Positions 54,804 through 64,000 of a stretch of 64,000 bases of DNA are shown here, one piece after another; within the stretch, counting starts at the first letter, position 1; every line of letters starts with the position of its first letter. The stretch is from Lachnospiraceae bacterium (GTDB lineage: Bacteria; Bacillota; Clostridia; Lachnospirales; Lachnospiraceae): contig JAJXRY010000001.1 in the NCBI GenBank assembly GCA_021628825.1, forward strand, positions 1-64,000. Direction: 5' to 3'. A program made the translations under genes and the position numbers. The notes beneath the pieces were generated by a model that saw only the letters and a program-made list of their open reading frames with translations, searched no databases and was not told where the DNA came from.

Positions 54804-54826
54804 AATAAAATGCATTGGAGGAGGCT

Positions 54827-55597
54827 ATGGACGAAGCATATAAGGATAAGCTTTGGAGCGAATATGCAACAACAAAATCGTCGGAAGTCAGAGAACAACT
54901 GATTCTTGAGTATGCACCTCTTGTAAAGCTGGTTGCAGGCCGCTTAAGTATGTATCTTGGCTATAATGTGGAGTATGATGATCTGGTAAGTTATGGTATT
55001 TTTGGTCTGATTGATGCCATTGATAAGTTTGACAGCATGAAGGAAGTAAAGTTTGAAACCTATGCAAGTCTTCGCATCCGGGGCTCTATTCTGGATCAGA
55101 TCCGCAAGATGGACTGGATTCCGAGAACGATCCGGCAGAAGCAGAAGAAGATTGATGCGGCAATGAAGGAAATTGAAACCGTAACCGGAAGAACTGCTAC
55201 AGATGAGGAGATTGCACAGAAACTGGAAATCAGCACAGAGGATTTTGCCGACTGGCAGTCACAAATGAAGATTACAGGGGTTGTATCTTTAAATGAATTC
55301 ATGGAGTCCGGAAGTGAAATCCCGGCAGAGCAGCATAAAGCAGAACCGGTTTGAGGAACCGGAGGAAGTGATTGAAAAGGGAGAGCTCAGGGAGGTATTG
55401 GGGCAGGCACTGGAATTGCTGACAGAAAAAAAGAGAGAAAAAGGTTATACTTTTTGTATTATTATGAAGATCTGACACTTAAAGAAATCAGTAATGTTCT
55501 GGAAGTTTCTGAGTCAAGGGTTTCCCAGTTACATACGCGTGCATTGCAGAAGATGAAAGCGAAAATGGGAAGTTATATGGGGGTATTTAAAGCGTGA
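54827..55597 (+). CDS. fliA: Flagellar sigma factor sigma-28 (FliA/SigD)
   Basis: About 255 residues. Directs late flagellar transcription (filament, chemoreceptors). Region 2: DDLVSYGIFGLIDAIDKFD, FETYASLRIRGSILDQIRK; region 4: YYYEDLTLKEISNVLEVSES then RVSQLHTRAL. Breaks: AAA near 55337 (three for two), A55426-55432 (seven for five) and possibly the next A/T runs. ATG 54827 follows GGAGGAGG. Confidence 0.94.
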
Positions 55598-57196
55598 GAA
55601 ACGGGTATTTTCAGATTGGGTGTACAGGGAGTGGTACAGTTATTAAGCTCGTTAAGCCTGTAGATGGCGGCAACGAGGTAACTGCAAAGGAAATTGCAGA
55701 TTATTTGTCCGGGCATGGCGTTTTGTATGATGCCGGGCTTTTGACCAAAGGAATTCAGGATGCGGCAGCTGCTGCAAAAAATGAATTCCTGTTTTTGGTA
55801 AATAAGGATTTAATTCCGGAAATTCGTGAGAGCTACAGCCTTACTGTCGGACAGGACAAAATGACAGCGAGTGTCCGGCTGTATCCACCTTCCATGAAGG
55901 GGGAGCGTATGACGGCACAGGAGCTCCTCGTGGATTTGAAGGTAAAAGGAATTGCATTCGGAATTAAGGAAAAGGAAATAGCTGAGTTCTTTGCGAATCC
56001 TGTTTATTGCACGGATTTCATTGTTGCAATGGGAATTCCGGCAAGAAACGGGTCTGATGCGGAGATTAAGTATTTCTTTAATACCGATCTCCATGCAAAA
56101 GCCGACCTTAAGTGAGGACGGAAGTGTGGATTTCTTTCATCTGAATACCATCTGCCATTGTAAGAAGGGTGAGGTGCTTGCCAGACTTTATCCGGAGGAT
56201 CCGGGAGATAACGGCACAACTGTTTATGGAGAGACCATTAAACCAAGAGAAGTAAAACGCAGGCGTCTGGAATTCGGACGTAACATTACTTTGTCTCCGG
56301 ACCGGCTGCAGATTACTTCGGATGTGGATGGGCATGTAACGCTGGTAGAAAACAAGGTATTTGTTTCCAATGTCCTGGAGGTGGAAAATGTGGATACTTC
56401 TACCGGAAATATTGAATATGAAGGCAGTGTTCAGGTAAACGGCAATGTTTTAACCAATTTTTCCGTTAAAGCCAGGGGTAATGTAGAGGTCCGTGGTGTT
56501 GTGGAAGGTGCGGCCGTTGAGGCAGGCGGAGATATTATTATTGCCCGAGGTATGAATGGCATGGGAAGAGGTACGCTTGCTGCGAATGGCAACGTGGTAG
56601 CCAAGTTCCTGGAGAATGCAACCGTAAGTGCAAAGGGATATGTTTCGACAGAATCCATTCTGCACAGCCGGGTTCTGGCAGGAACGGAAATTAATGTTAC
56701 AGGACGCAGGGGATTTATTACCGGAGGAAGGGTGAGTGCAACCAATGCAATCCGTGTGAAAACGTTAGGATCCCCGATGGGCGCAGATACCATTGTAGAG
56801 GTTGGTGCGGATCCTTCTGTGAAATTGAGAATACAGGAATTACAGAAATTAGTTGTTGAACATAAAAAAGCAATCGAAATCAGTCACCCGGTGCTGACTG
56901 CGAATGTGCAGAAACTTCAGCAGGGAGTGAAATTAAAGCCGGATCAGATGAAATATTTTCAGGAAATGCTGCAGGAGGAAAAACGCAGAAAACAGGAAAT
57001 GGAGAGCTATATTCAGGAGATAGAGAGTCTTCAGGTAATTTTGGATGAAAGCTCCAATGCAAAAGTGGAAGTGAGCGGTGAGGTTTTTGCTGGAACGAAG
57101 ATCTGTATCGGTGATGTCTCCATGGTTGTAAAGAACTCCATGAAGTTCTGTAAATTTGTGAAGCAGCAGGGTGATGTGAAGATGACAGCTTTATAG
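55594..57196 (+). CDS. FapA family protein (DUF342)
   Basis: About 533 residues. GTG start overlaps fliA. Central beta-helix-like repeats (VQVNGNVLTNFSVKARGNVE, VVEGAAVEAGGDIIIARGM), C-terminal coiled coil (LRIQELQKLVVEHKKAIE). Matches polymer-forming DUF342/FapA proteins that sit next to fliA; proposed in flagellar assembly. One break A56097-56100. Confidence 0.85.
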
Positions 57197-57219
57197 GAAA
57201 TCGGATCGAGGTGACAGCT

Positions 57220-57537
57220 ATGACAATCAGTCGTGTGGAACTCCAGGGACAGGTAACACGTGCCCAGGACTTTACCAATATCAAACAGAATGAAGATCAC
57301 AAGGGAATGATTGACCAGTCGAATTTTCAAAGTCAGACGCAGCAGAAGGTTGAGCACAGGATGCATCAGGTCAACAAAAGTGATCAGGCCGAAAACCGGC
57401 AGAAGAAATTTGATGCCAAGGAGCAGGGAAACGGAACTTATGCCGGGGACGGCGGACAACACCGGAGGCATCCTGATGAAGAGAAAGACGGCAAAGTTTT
57501 TGTGAAAGGACAGGGCGGCTTTGATATTCGGGTATAG
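57220..57537 (+). CDS. Hypothetical protein of the fla/che operon
   Basis: 105 residues, intact. Strongly hydrophilic, Gln/Lys/Asp-rich, no membrane segment or known motif; TRAQDFTNIKQNEDHK in the N part. GAGGTG ribosome site. Operon membership supports it; function unknown. Confidence 0.7.
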   Translation: MTISRVELQGQVTRAQDFTNIKQNEDHKGMIDQSNFQSQTQQKVEHRMHQVNKSDQAENRQKKFDAKEQGNGTYAGDGGQHRRHPDEEKDGKVFVKGQGGFDIRV

Positions 57538-57556
57538 CAGCTTTGAGGAAAAAGAA

Positions 57557-58496
57557 ATGTCAGTATTGGAAATTGTATTACTTATCATGGGAATTGTGAT
57601 TTTTATCGGAAGCTTTCTGATTCCAGAAAGAAAAACCCGCTCCGGAAAAGAAGAGGCGGTTATTGATGAAAAGAAAATTCATGATCTTGTAGCAAAAGAA
57701 GTAGAGGAAGCACAGGGGAAGATTACCGACATTGTGGACGAAACCATTACGTATGCCATGGAAAAAGACGGAACGCAGCATGGATCGTCTGACCAATGAA
57801 AAGATGATGGCAGTCAATGAGTATTCGGATACGGTGCTTAGTGAGATTAATAAGAATCATCAGGAAGTGGTATTTTTATATGACATGCTGAATGACAAAC
57901 ATGAGAATCTGAAAAATACCGTGACAGAAGTGGAGAAGACTGCCAAGGAAGTTCGTCAGACGGTGAAAGATGCAGAAATCAACGTTAGAGAACTAACTGC
58001 ACGGGAAGGATCTCCGGAACCGGTATCTGTGGAAGTACAGACTGCGCAGCAGGAAGCAGCACAGCAGCCGGAGTTTGAGCTGTTTGGGGCGTCCGGTGCG
58101 TTTGCGCCGGAAAAGGTTACCGTGGCAGAACCCCCGAAAACGCCAAAGAAGAGTGCAGCAACAGCAAAAGCAAGAACGCAGGCGGTACTGGAAACAGACC
58201 GGGAGAGCACTTCAAAGGGGCAGGAGACTGCAGGAAAAGGTATGGCGGAGGAAACAACGGAAAAGGCAGCAGCGAAGCCTGCGGCCAGGAAGCGTACCAC
58301 AAAGCCTAAGACAGAGGTCGAAGTGCCTGATGTTGCCGTTTCTCTGGACAAGGCAGGAAAGAGCGGTGCCAGAAACAGCAATGAGAAGATTCTCGAGCTT
58401 CATAAGGCAGGAAAATCCAATATGGCAATTGCCAAGGAATTGGGGCTTGGTATTGGAGAAGTAAAGCTCGTAATTGATTTGTTTGAAGGGATGTAA
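57557..58496 (+). CDS. DUF6115-type membrane-anchored coiled-coil protein
   Basis: About 312 residues. One N-terminal helix (VLEIVLLIMGIVIFIGSFLI), a coiled coil (MLNDKHENLKNTVTEVEKTA), a Lys/Ala/Thr-rich linker, and a C-terminal segment NEKILELHKAGKSNMAIAKE, GLGIGEVKLVIDLFEGM resembling a helix-turn-helix. The last part fits DUF6115 proteins of clostridial fla operons. Break A57762-57766. Confidence 0.75.
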
Positions 58497-58505
58497 CAGA
58501 GCACC

Positions 58506-59174
58506 ATGAACTTGAAATATTATTTAAGAGGACTGGGAGTCGGCATTGTTGTCACTTCCCTGATTCTCGGAATCGGACTTGGCAGCCGGACGGAAACATT
58601 AAGTAATGAAGAAATTAAAGAACGGGCAAGAGCGCTTGGCATGGTAGAGGAACCTGTTACTGTGGCAGAGGCAGCTGCACAGCAGGAGCAGGAGACGCAG
58701 GAGGCGGAAGCTAATGCAGATCAGGAGCCTGAGAATGATGCAGAACTGGCAGCAGGCGCGGAACCGGAAGCCAGTGCAACACCGGAAGTAAGCAGTGAAC
58801 CGACCATGAGTGCCAGTGCGGAACCGGAAACAAGTGCAGAACCGGCTGTGGATGCGGCAGAACCGACGCCGGATGTAGAACCAACAGCCAGTGCGTCGCC
58901 GGAAGCCGGTGCATTACCGGAGGCAAGCGCAGTGCCGGAAGCCGGAAGCGAAACGGCAGCGGAAACGAAGGAGATCGTGGATATTACGCTAAATCCCGGC
59001 GAAGGCTCTTACACTATCAGCAGTAAGTTAGAACAGTCGGGTCTCATTGATGATGCGGCGGAATATGATGCCTATCTTTGTGACAACGGGTATCACACGA
59101 AGCTCCGTGCCGGAGTCCATAAGATCCCGATGGGATCCACCAGGGAAGAAATTGCAAAGCTGTTGTGCCAGTAG
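58506..59174 (+). CDS. MltG/YceG-like membrane-anchored protein
   Basis: 222 residues, intact. One transmembrane helix (RGLGVGIVVTSLILGIGLG), then an Ala/Glu/Pro/Ser-rich spacer (EPEASATPEVSSEPTMSASA-type repeats, residues about 75-150), and a short C-terminal domain (GEGSYTISSKLEQSGLIDDA, RAGVHKIPMGSTREEI) like the LysM-like start of MltG/YceG. The catalytic glycosylase part is absent. Possibly a wall-binding anchor. Confidence 0.65.
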   Translation: MNLKYYLRGLGVGIVVTSLILGIGLGSRTETLSNEEIKERARALGMVEEPVTVAEAAAQQEQETQEAEANADQEPENDAELAAGAEPEASATPEVSSEPTMSASAEPETSAEPAVDAAEPTPDVEPTASASPEAGALPEASAVPEAGSETAAETKEIVDITLNPGEGSYTISSKLEQSGLIDDAAEYDAYLCDNGYHTKLRAGVHKIPMGSTREEIAKLLCQ

Positions 59175-59228
59175 GTACAGCGGCTTTTTACTTTATAAGG
59201 AATTCTCTGTTTTAAGAGAAATTCCGGC

Positions 59229-59257
59229 TTGCAATCTGATGTGAGATATGATAAAAT
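59229..59257 (+). promoter_or_regulatory. Predicted rpsB promoter
   Basis: TTGCAA (59229-59234), 17 nt, TAAAAT (59252-59257). Preceded by a hairpin, GGAATTCTCT...AGAGAAATTCC (about 59199-59226), which may end the fla/che operon although it has no T-run. Confidence 0.6.
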
Positions 59258-59304
59258 ATCAGCGTTGCGATTGTGAGAAGCTTCGCAGAAGAAACTATTA
59301 ATCA

Positions 59305-59374
59305 CGTATATTTTTTTGCTGAATGGTGCCTCATGCTCGGAGGTTTGCAGCGTACGAAAGTATGAAAATATACG
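59305..59374 (+). ncRNA. Structured rpsB leader RNA (putative)
   Basis: CGTATATTTT (59305-59314) pairs perfectly with AAAATATACG (59365-59374). Inside are GCTG (59318-59321) with CAGC (59348-59351), a CCTC/GAGG hairpin, and GTAC-GAAA-GTAT with a GNRA-type tetraloop. This three-way junction ends about 17 nt before the GGAGG of rpsB. Autoregulation by S2 is a reasonable hypothesis. Confidence 0.55.
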
Positions 59375-59402
59375 GAAGTCTAACCAGATGGAGGTAGAAA
59401 AA

Positions 59403-60171
59403 ATGAGCGTTATTTTCTATGAAACAGTTACTGGAAGCAGGTGTTCATTTCGGACATCAGACAAGAAGATGGAACCCTAAGATGGCTCCTTACATCTTCA
59501 CTGAAAGAAATGGTATTCACATCATCGACTTACAGAAGTCTGTAGGTAAAGTAGATGAAGCATACAGAGCAGTATTTGAAATTGCGGCACAGGGCGGAAC
59601 CATTCTTTTCGTTGGTACCAAGAAGCAGGCACAGGATGCTGTTAAGACAGAAGCTGAGCGTTGCGGAATGTACTATGTAAATGAGAGATGGTTAGGTGGT
59701 ATGCTTACCAACTTCAAGACCATCCAGTCCAGAATCGAGAGATTAAAGGCAATTGAAACCATGGCCGAGGACGGAACCTTTGATGTTCTTCCTAAGAAGG
59801 AAGTTATTGCATTAAAGAAGGAATGGGAAAAGCTTGAGAAGAACCTTGGCGGTATCAAGAACATGACCAGAATTCCGGATGCAATCTTCGTAGTAGATCC
59901 TAAGAAGGAAAGAATCTGTGTACAGGAAGCTCATTCCCTTGGAATTACCTTAATCGGTATCGGCGATACCAACTGTGATCCGGAAGAACTGGATTACATC
60001 ATTCCTGGTAATGATGATGCAATCAGAGCCGTTAAGCTGATCGTTTCCAAGATGGCTGATGCAGTTATCGAAGCAAACCAGGGTGAGGAATCTCTTACCG
60101 CAGCAGATGCAAACGCTGATGCAGAAGTAGAAGCTACCGATGTAGAAGAAGTAGCAGCAGACGCTGAATAA
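59403..60171 (+). CDS. rpsB: 30S ribosomal protein S2
   Basis: About 255 residues. MSVISMKQLLEAGVHFGHQ, RRWNPKMAPYIF, and GGTILFVGTKKQAQD are S2 motifs. ATG 59403 follows GATGGAGGT. Break T59413-59416: four T where three give codon 5; uncorrected, the protein would end after about 12 codons. S2 is essential, which shows that such breaks are not true mutations. Acidic Ala-rich C-tail. Confidence 0.96.
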
Positions 60172-60202
60172 TTTATTTCAGGGAAAGGACAGGTATATAC
60201 AC

Positions 60203-61141
60203 ATGGCAAATATTACAGCAGCAATGGTAAAAGAGTTAAGAGAAATTACCGGAGCAGGTATGATGGATTGTAAGAAAGCACTTGGCGAAACCAATGGAGA
60301 TATGGATGCAGCCGTTGAGTACCTTCGTAAGAATGGTCAGGCAAAGGCTGAAAAGAAAGCTGGCAGAATTGCAGCAGAAGGTCTTTGCAAGGTTGTACTT
60401 AAGGATGACAAGACAGCAGCAGTTGTAGAAGTAAACTCCGAAACAGACTTCGTTGCTAAGAACGAAGTATTCCAGAGCTTTGTTGCAGCAGTTGCAGATC
60501 AGGCAGTAGAATCTTCCGCAGCAGACATGGATGCATTCATGGCTGAAAAGTGGAATCAGGATAACTCCATTACCGTTAAGGAAGCATTAGTTGCACAGAT
60601 CGCTAAGATCGGTGAGAACCTCAACATCAGAAGATTTGAGAAGGTTGTTGCTGACAACGGATGTGTAGTTTCCTATACACATGGCGGCGGACGTATCGGC
60701 GTTATCGTAGAAGCTGAAACCGACGTTGTAAACGATGCAGTGAAGGAAGCTATGACAAATGTTGCAATGCAGATTGCAGCGCTTTCTCCTAAGTATGTAT
60801 CTACGGATGATGTATCCGAAGAATATAAGGCTCATGAGAAAGAAATCCTCATGGCACAGATTGCAAACGATCCTAAGATGGCAGGCAAGCCGGAGAAGGT
60901 AATCGAAGGCGCTGTTGTCGGACGTCTGAACAAGGAATTAAAGGAAGTATGTCTGTTAGAGCAGCCCTATGTTAAGGCAGAGGACGGCAAGCAGACAGTA
61001 GCTCAGTACGTTGCACAGGTTGCTAAGGAAAACGGTGCAAAGCTTTCTGTTAAGAAGTTCGTTCGTTTCGAAACCGGTGAAGGTCTTGAGAAGAAGGTTG
61101 ATGACTTCGCAGCAGAAGTTGCAGCACAGGCTGGTTTATAA
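60203..61141 (+). CDS. tsf: Elongation factor Ts
   Basis: 312 residues, intact. Guanine-exchange factor for EF-Tu. TAAMVKELREITGAGMMDCK (N-terminal UBA-like), TDFVAKNEVF (the TDFVA motif). Follows rpsB as in most bacteria. Confidence 0.97.
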   Translation: MANITAAMVKELREITGAGMMDCKKALGETNGDMDAAVEYLRKNGQAKAEKKAGRIAAEGLCKVVLKDDKTAAVVEVNSETDFVAKNEVFQSFVAAVADQAVESSAADMDAFMAEKWNQDNSITVKEALVAQIAKIGENLNIRRFEKVVADNGCVVSYTHGGGRIGVIVEAETDVVNDAVKEAMTNVAMQIAALSPKYVSTDDVSEEYKAHEKEILMAQIANDPKMAGKPEKVIEGAVVGRLNKELKEVCLLEQPYVKAEDGKQTVAQYVAQVAKENGAKLSVKKFVRFETGEGLEKKVDDFAAEVAAQAGL

Positions 61142-61199
61142 GCAGCATAAAATGATTCGAAGCAGTTATATCTGCATTTGTGCATAAGATAAAAGAGTA

Positions 61200-61235
61200 A
61201 AGGACCGATTTTGCAGAGATGACAAATCGGTCCTT
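61200..61235 (+). terminator. tsf terminator hairpin
   Basis: Perfect 12-bp stem AAGGACCGATTT (61200-61211) with AAATCGGTCCTT (61224-61235), then GTTGTTGT. Good stem, moderate T content. Confidence 0.75.
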
Positions 61236-61252
61236 GTTGTTGTCATACATAT

Positions 61253-61280
61253 GAGAAAAGGATCCAGTGGATCATTTTTG
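61253..61280 (+). terminator. Second hairpin, possibly attenuator
   Basis: AAAAGGATCC-AGT-GGATCATTTTT: GATCC/GGATC stem with flanking A and T tracts, just before the next gene. It may stop read-through from tsf or attenuate the downstream gene. Confidence 0.5.
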
Positions 61281-61299
61281 AGTTTTGAGAGGAGAAAGA

Positions 61300-62301
61300 A
61301 TGTACCACGTATCAACCCTAACCATTCTGGCGATTATTTTTACCATGTTTGTTTCGATCGGAGGACCTGTTTTTCTGTGTTTTCTGGTCGTGAAGAAGTT
61401 TCATGCCAAGCTCTATCCGGCCGTGATCGGTGCAGCAGCATTTGCGTTTTTCGTGCTGGTGCTGGAATCCGTGATGCATAGAGCGGTTCTTGGCGTGACC
61501 GGAGATGTGATTACCGGAAATATCTGGCTGTATGGCCTGTATGGCGGACTTGCCGCAGGACTTTTTGAGGAGACCGGACGTTACCTTGCCATGCGGCTTT
61601 ATATGAAGAAGTCCCTGACGAAAGAAAATTCCCTGATGTATGGTGTCGGACATGGCGGAATCGAAGCAGTCATGCTCGTAGGAATATCTTATATCAGCAA
61701 CCTGATGGTGGCATTGATGATTAATGGAAATGATTTTGAGAGTCTCTTTGCCGGACTGGATGATGCCACAACCGCAGTGACGATTGATCGGTTGTCTGCA
61801 CTCTGGACACTTCCGTCCTATCAGTTCTTCTTTGCCGGTGTGGAACGGATTTCTGCCATGATGCTGCAGATTGCACTTTCCTATCTGGTATACCGTGCCG
61901 TGAAGGAAAAGCAGATGAAGTTTTACGGAATTGCCGTTGGAATTCACTTTGCGGTGGATGCGTTTACCGTGATTTTATCCGGATATCTGGGAAGCAGCTT
62001 TGTAGGACTTCTTGTTCTGGAGGGCGTATTGCTTGCTGCTGTAATCCTGATCTGCATGAAGGTAAGTAAGCTGTACCGTGCAGAACCGGAAACCGTACAG
62101 GCAGACCGGAGAGCAACAGCTCCGGTGATGACAGAAAGAGAAAAACAGACGGCTCCGGTAAAGAAAAATACCGGAATCGCTCAGGCGGCAAACGCTGTAA
62201 AGAGAATGTCCGAAGAAACAGAAACAACGGAAGAAACAGCCGAAGAAACAGCAGGAGACATGGAAACAACCACGGAGAACGAAACCGAAGAGGGAGAATA
62301 A
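61300..62301 (+). CDS. YhfC family intramembrane metalloprotease-like protein
   Basis: About 333 residues, intact. Seven or eight helices. Putative metal/catalytic sites: FEETGRYLAMR (EExxR), YGVGHGGIEAVML (HGGxE) and GIHFAVDAF (HFxxD), the set typical of YhfC/PrsW-type proteases. A charged Thr/Glu-rich C-tail (ETTEETAEETAGDMETTT) is unusual. ATG 61300 has GGAGAAAG before it. Substrate unknown. Confidence 0.85.
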   Translation: MYHVSTLTILAIIFTMFVSIGGPVFLCFLVVKKFHAKLYPAVIGAAAFAFFVLVLESVMHRAVLGVTGDVITGNIWLYGLYGGLAAGLFEETGRYLAMRLYMKKSLTKENSLMYGVGHGGIEAVMLVGISYISNLMVALMINGNDFESLFAGLDDATTAVTIDRLSALWTLPSYQFFFAGVERISAMMLQIALSYLVYRAVKEKQMKFYGIAVGIHFAVDAFTVILSGYLGSSFVGLLVLEGVLLAAVILICMKVSKLYRAEPETVQADRRATAPVMTEREKQTAPVKKNTGIAQAANAVKRMSEETETTEETAEETAGDMETTTENETEEGE

Positions 62302-62305
62302 TACG

Positions 62306-63440
62306 ATGAATCAGACAACAGCACCAATGACAGAGCCGCAGGTAAAGTACATTACAAAACTGGCGAGGAAACAGATGTCCCGGATTGGGTTTGTATATTT
62401 TGCCGGTACGATTCTTTTGGTTGCACTGGAGCTGTCTTTGTCGATGCTTTTTCTATTTGGAAACCCGGACGGAGACTATGACAGCAGTATTTTGATTTTC
62501 TTTAATCTGATTTTTAAGGTTTATATTGGGCTATCCGCTGATGCTGTGCCTGATTCATTTAGTGAAAAAGGGAAAGCCCATTCCGCAGAAAAATGAAGGC
62601 AGGAAGTGTTTTTTTATTGCTTTTTTTATGGCTTATGCCATGGCAATGATTACGAATATCATCGGACTTCTTCTTACATCAATTATCAATGCGTTTCAGA
62701 GTGGAGTCGATACAACCAATCTGCAGGATACCCTGCTTGCACTTCCTTCGGTATGGCTCGTCCTGTTTGTCTGTGTCGGGGCGCCGATCTTTGAAGAACT
62801 GATTTTCCGGAAGGCACTGGTAGACCGTGCCATTTATTGTGGAGAGGGCATTGCCATTGCCATGTCCGGAGTGATGTTCGGACTGTTCCACGGAAATTTG
62901 AATCAGTTTGTCTATGCGGCAGCACTGGGGGCGTTCTTTGCTTTTATTTATGTACGTACCGGAAAAATCAGGTATACCATGATTTTGCATGCAATGGTAA
63001 ACAGTATGGGAACCATTGGTACATTGCTGCTGAAGTTGCTTTCAGAAGGAACGGACGGGTATCTTCAGGGAACGGAGGTGCTTACTTTGGTCAGCTCCCC
63101 GGATCTGTATGGGCTGCTTAGGGATCCCTTAAGTGGTGCAATGTATCTTGGAGGTGCCATTGGACTGTGTATCTGGCTCCTTGCAATAGCAGCCTTTGTC
63201 ATTACAGGAATCATTCTGTGGATTATAAAGGGAAAGAGGCTGTTTCTGCTTCCATCCAGAGAGCTTTCCGTACCGAAAGGAAAACGTTTTTCGACAGCTT
63301 TCCTCAATCCCGGTATGATTTGCTTCAGCATGGTGTGGATTTTGCTAATAGGCAGTTCCCTTTTTGGGCTGAAATTTTTATATAATTATAAGAAGGCTCT
63401 TGTAACGGCTACTTTCTTTTGGAGGCATAATTATGGATAA
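62306..63440 (+). CDS. CPBP family intramembrane glutamic endopeptidase
   Basis: About 377 residues. Polytopic. CPBP motifs: EELIFRKALV (EExxxR), FGLFHGNLNQF (FxxxH) and LHAMVNS (HxxxN/S). Break G62528-62530 (three for two). These enzymes often act as membrane proteases or in bacteriocin immunity. The stop overlaps the next start by 8 nt, so they are co-translated. Confidence 0.88.
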
Positions 63441-64000
63441 GGGGAATGAGAGAATTACAATTGGGGTTTTAGTCGGGGGTATCATGGATTATTTCACGAT
63501 CGAGATCTGCCGTGGTGTGGCACAGATGGCAAGAACCTTTGATGTGGATGTAGTGGTGCTTCCGGGGAAATATCTGAACCGTGATCTGAGCGGTAATAAG
63601 GAATTAACCTATGAATATCAGTTTAATACTCTCTTTCAATATGCGAAGATCCCACAGATTCAGGGAATTATTGTGACAGAAGGAAGCATTGGCTGTTTTG
63701 CCAATGAAGAGATTATGAGGGAGATGTTAAGCCAGTATGAGGGAATTCCGAGTGTCCTTATTGCTTCCCGCCAGGAAGGCTACACGACCGTGAATTTTTG
63801 ATAACCGGATCGGAATCCGTGAAGGTATGCGTTACCTGATCGAACAGGTAAATTGTAAAAAAATCGGAATGCTGGGAGGACCGCTATGCAATTCAGATGC
63901 CAGAGAGAGGAAAGAGGTTTACGAACAGGTCCTGGCAGAATATGGACTTCCCTTTGAAAAAAAGCAGTATGTGGGCGGAAGTTATGAGCGCGGGTGCTAT
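63433..64000 (+). CDS. LacI-fold (periplasmic-binding-like) sensor domain protein, partial
   Basis: The 3' end is beyond the window. ITIGVLVGGIMDYFTIEICR, IPQIQGIIVTEGSIGCFAN, and DNRIGIREGMRYLIEQ followed by KIGMLGGPLCNSDARER fit a LacI/GalR-type ligand-binding domain. There is no helix-turn-helix before it, so it is not a classical repressor. In clostridia this sensor often precedes GGDEF or histidine-kinase output; that is inference. Break T63795-63799 (five for four). Confidence 0.7.

Noticed and set aside
1..64000. Programmed ribosomal frameshifting as the general explanation of broken frames
   Set aside because: The sites are ordinary short runs, lack stimulatory structures, differ in type and hit nearly every second gene, including rpsB codon 5.

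Overview
The window looks like a chromosomal segment of a motile anaerobic Clostridia, most likely Lachnospiraceae (Roseburia/Eubacterium/Butyrivibrio-like). Reasons: the gene order codY then flgB onward in one long fla/che operon, the FliY-CheC-CheD-type chemotaxis set, a Gram-positive type IV pilus locus, an Rpn-type nuclease gene and DUF6115/YhfC-type proteins. All genes I accept are on the + strand. Layout: (1) 1-1300, an Rpn/PD-(D/E)XK nuclease-transposase gene followed by a tandem duplicate of its 3' end. (2) 1340-21400, a type IV pilus locus: extension ATPase PilB with MshEN domain, platform PilC, major pilin, prepilin peptidase, an apparent PilM-PilN fusion, PilO, four minor-pilin-like proteins (one is a predicted 1,099-residue Ig-like 'giant pilin'), and a 1,556-residue exported protein. 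The pilin gene sits between strongly structured DNA/RNA elements. (3) 21500-24700, topA and the nutritional regulator codY, which has a CodY-box-like site upstream. (4) 24745-59200, one continuous flagellar/chemotaxis operon from flgB to a MltG-like protein, including sigma-28 (fliA), the flagellar placement proteins FlhF/FlhG and a PilZ brake. (5) 59229-61240, rpsB-tsf with a structured leader. (6) 61285-64000, a YhfC-type and a CPBP-type membrane protease and the start of a LacI-fold sensor protein that runs off the window. How they work together: PilB (MshEN), YcgR (PilZ) and possibly the last gene point to cyclic-di-GMP control of both pili and flagella, while CodY lies directly upstream of the flagellar operon. 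FliM/FliY/CheY/CheA/CheW/CheC/CheD/CheB form the signalling route to the flagellar switch; no cheR, fliC or pilT is present here. The dominant technical feature is that about half of the genes, including the essential rpsB, are broken by extra bases in short homopolymers (4 read as 5, and 5 read as 7, very often). Removing those bases gives full-length family members whose nucleotide totals are multiples of three. I therefore annotate these as single genes with sequence-level frame breaks and give the full span; amino-acid lengths below are after this correction. A sequencing/assembly artefact is the most likely cause.
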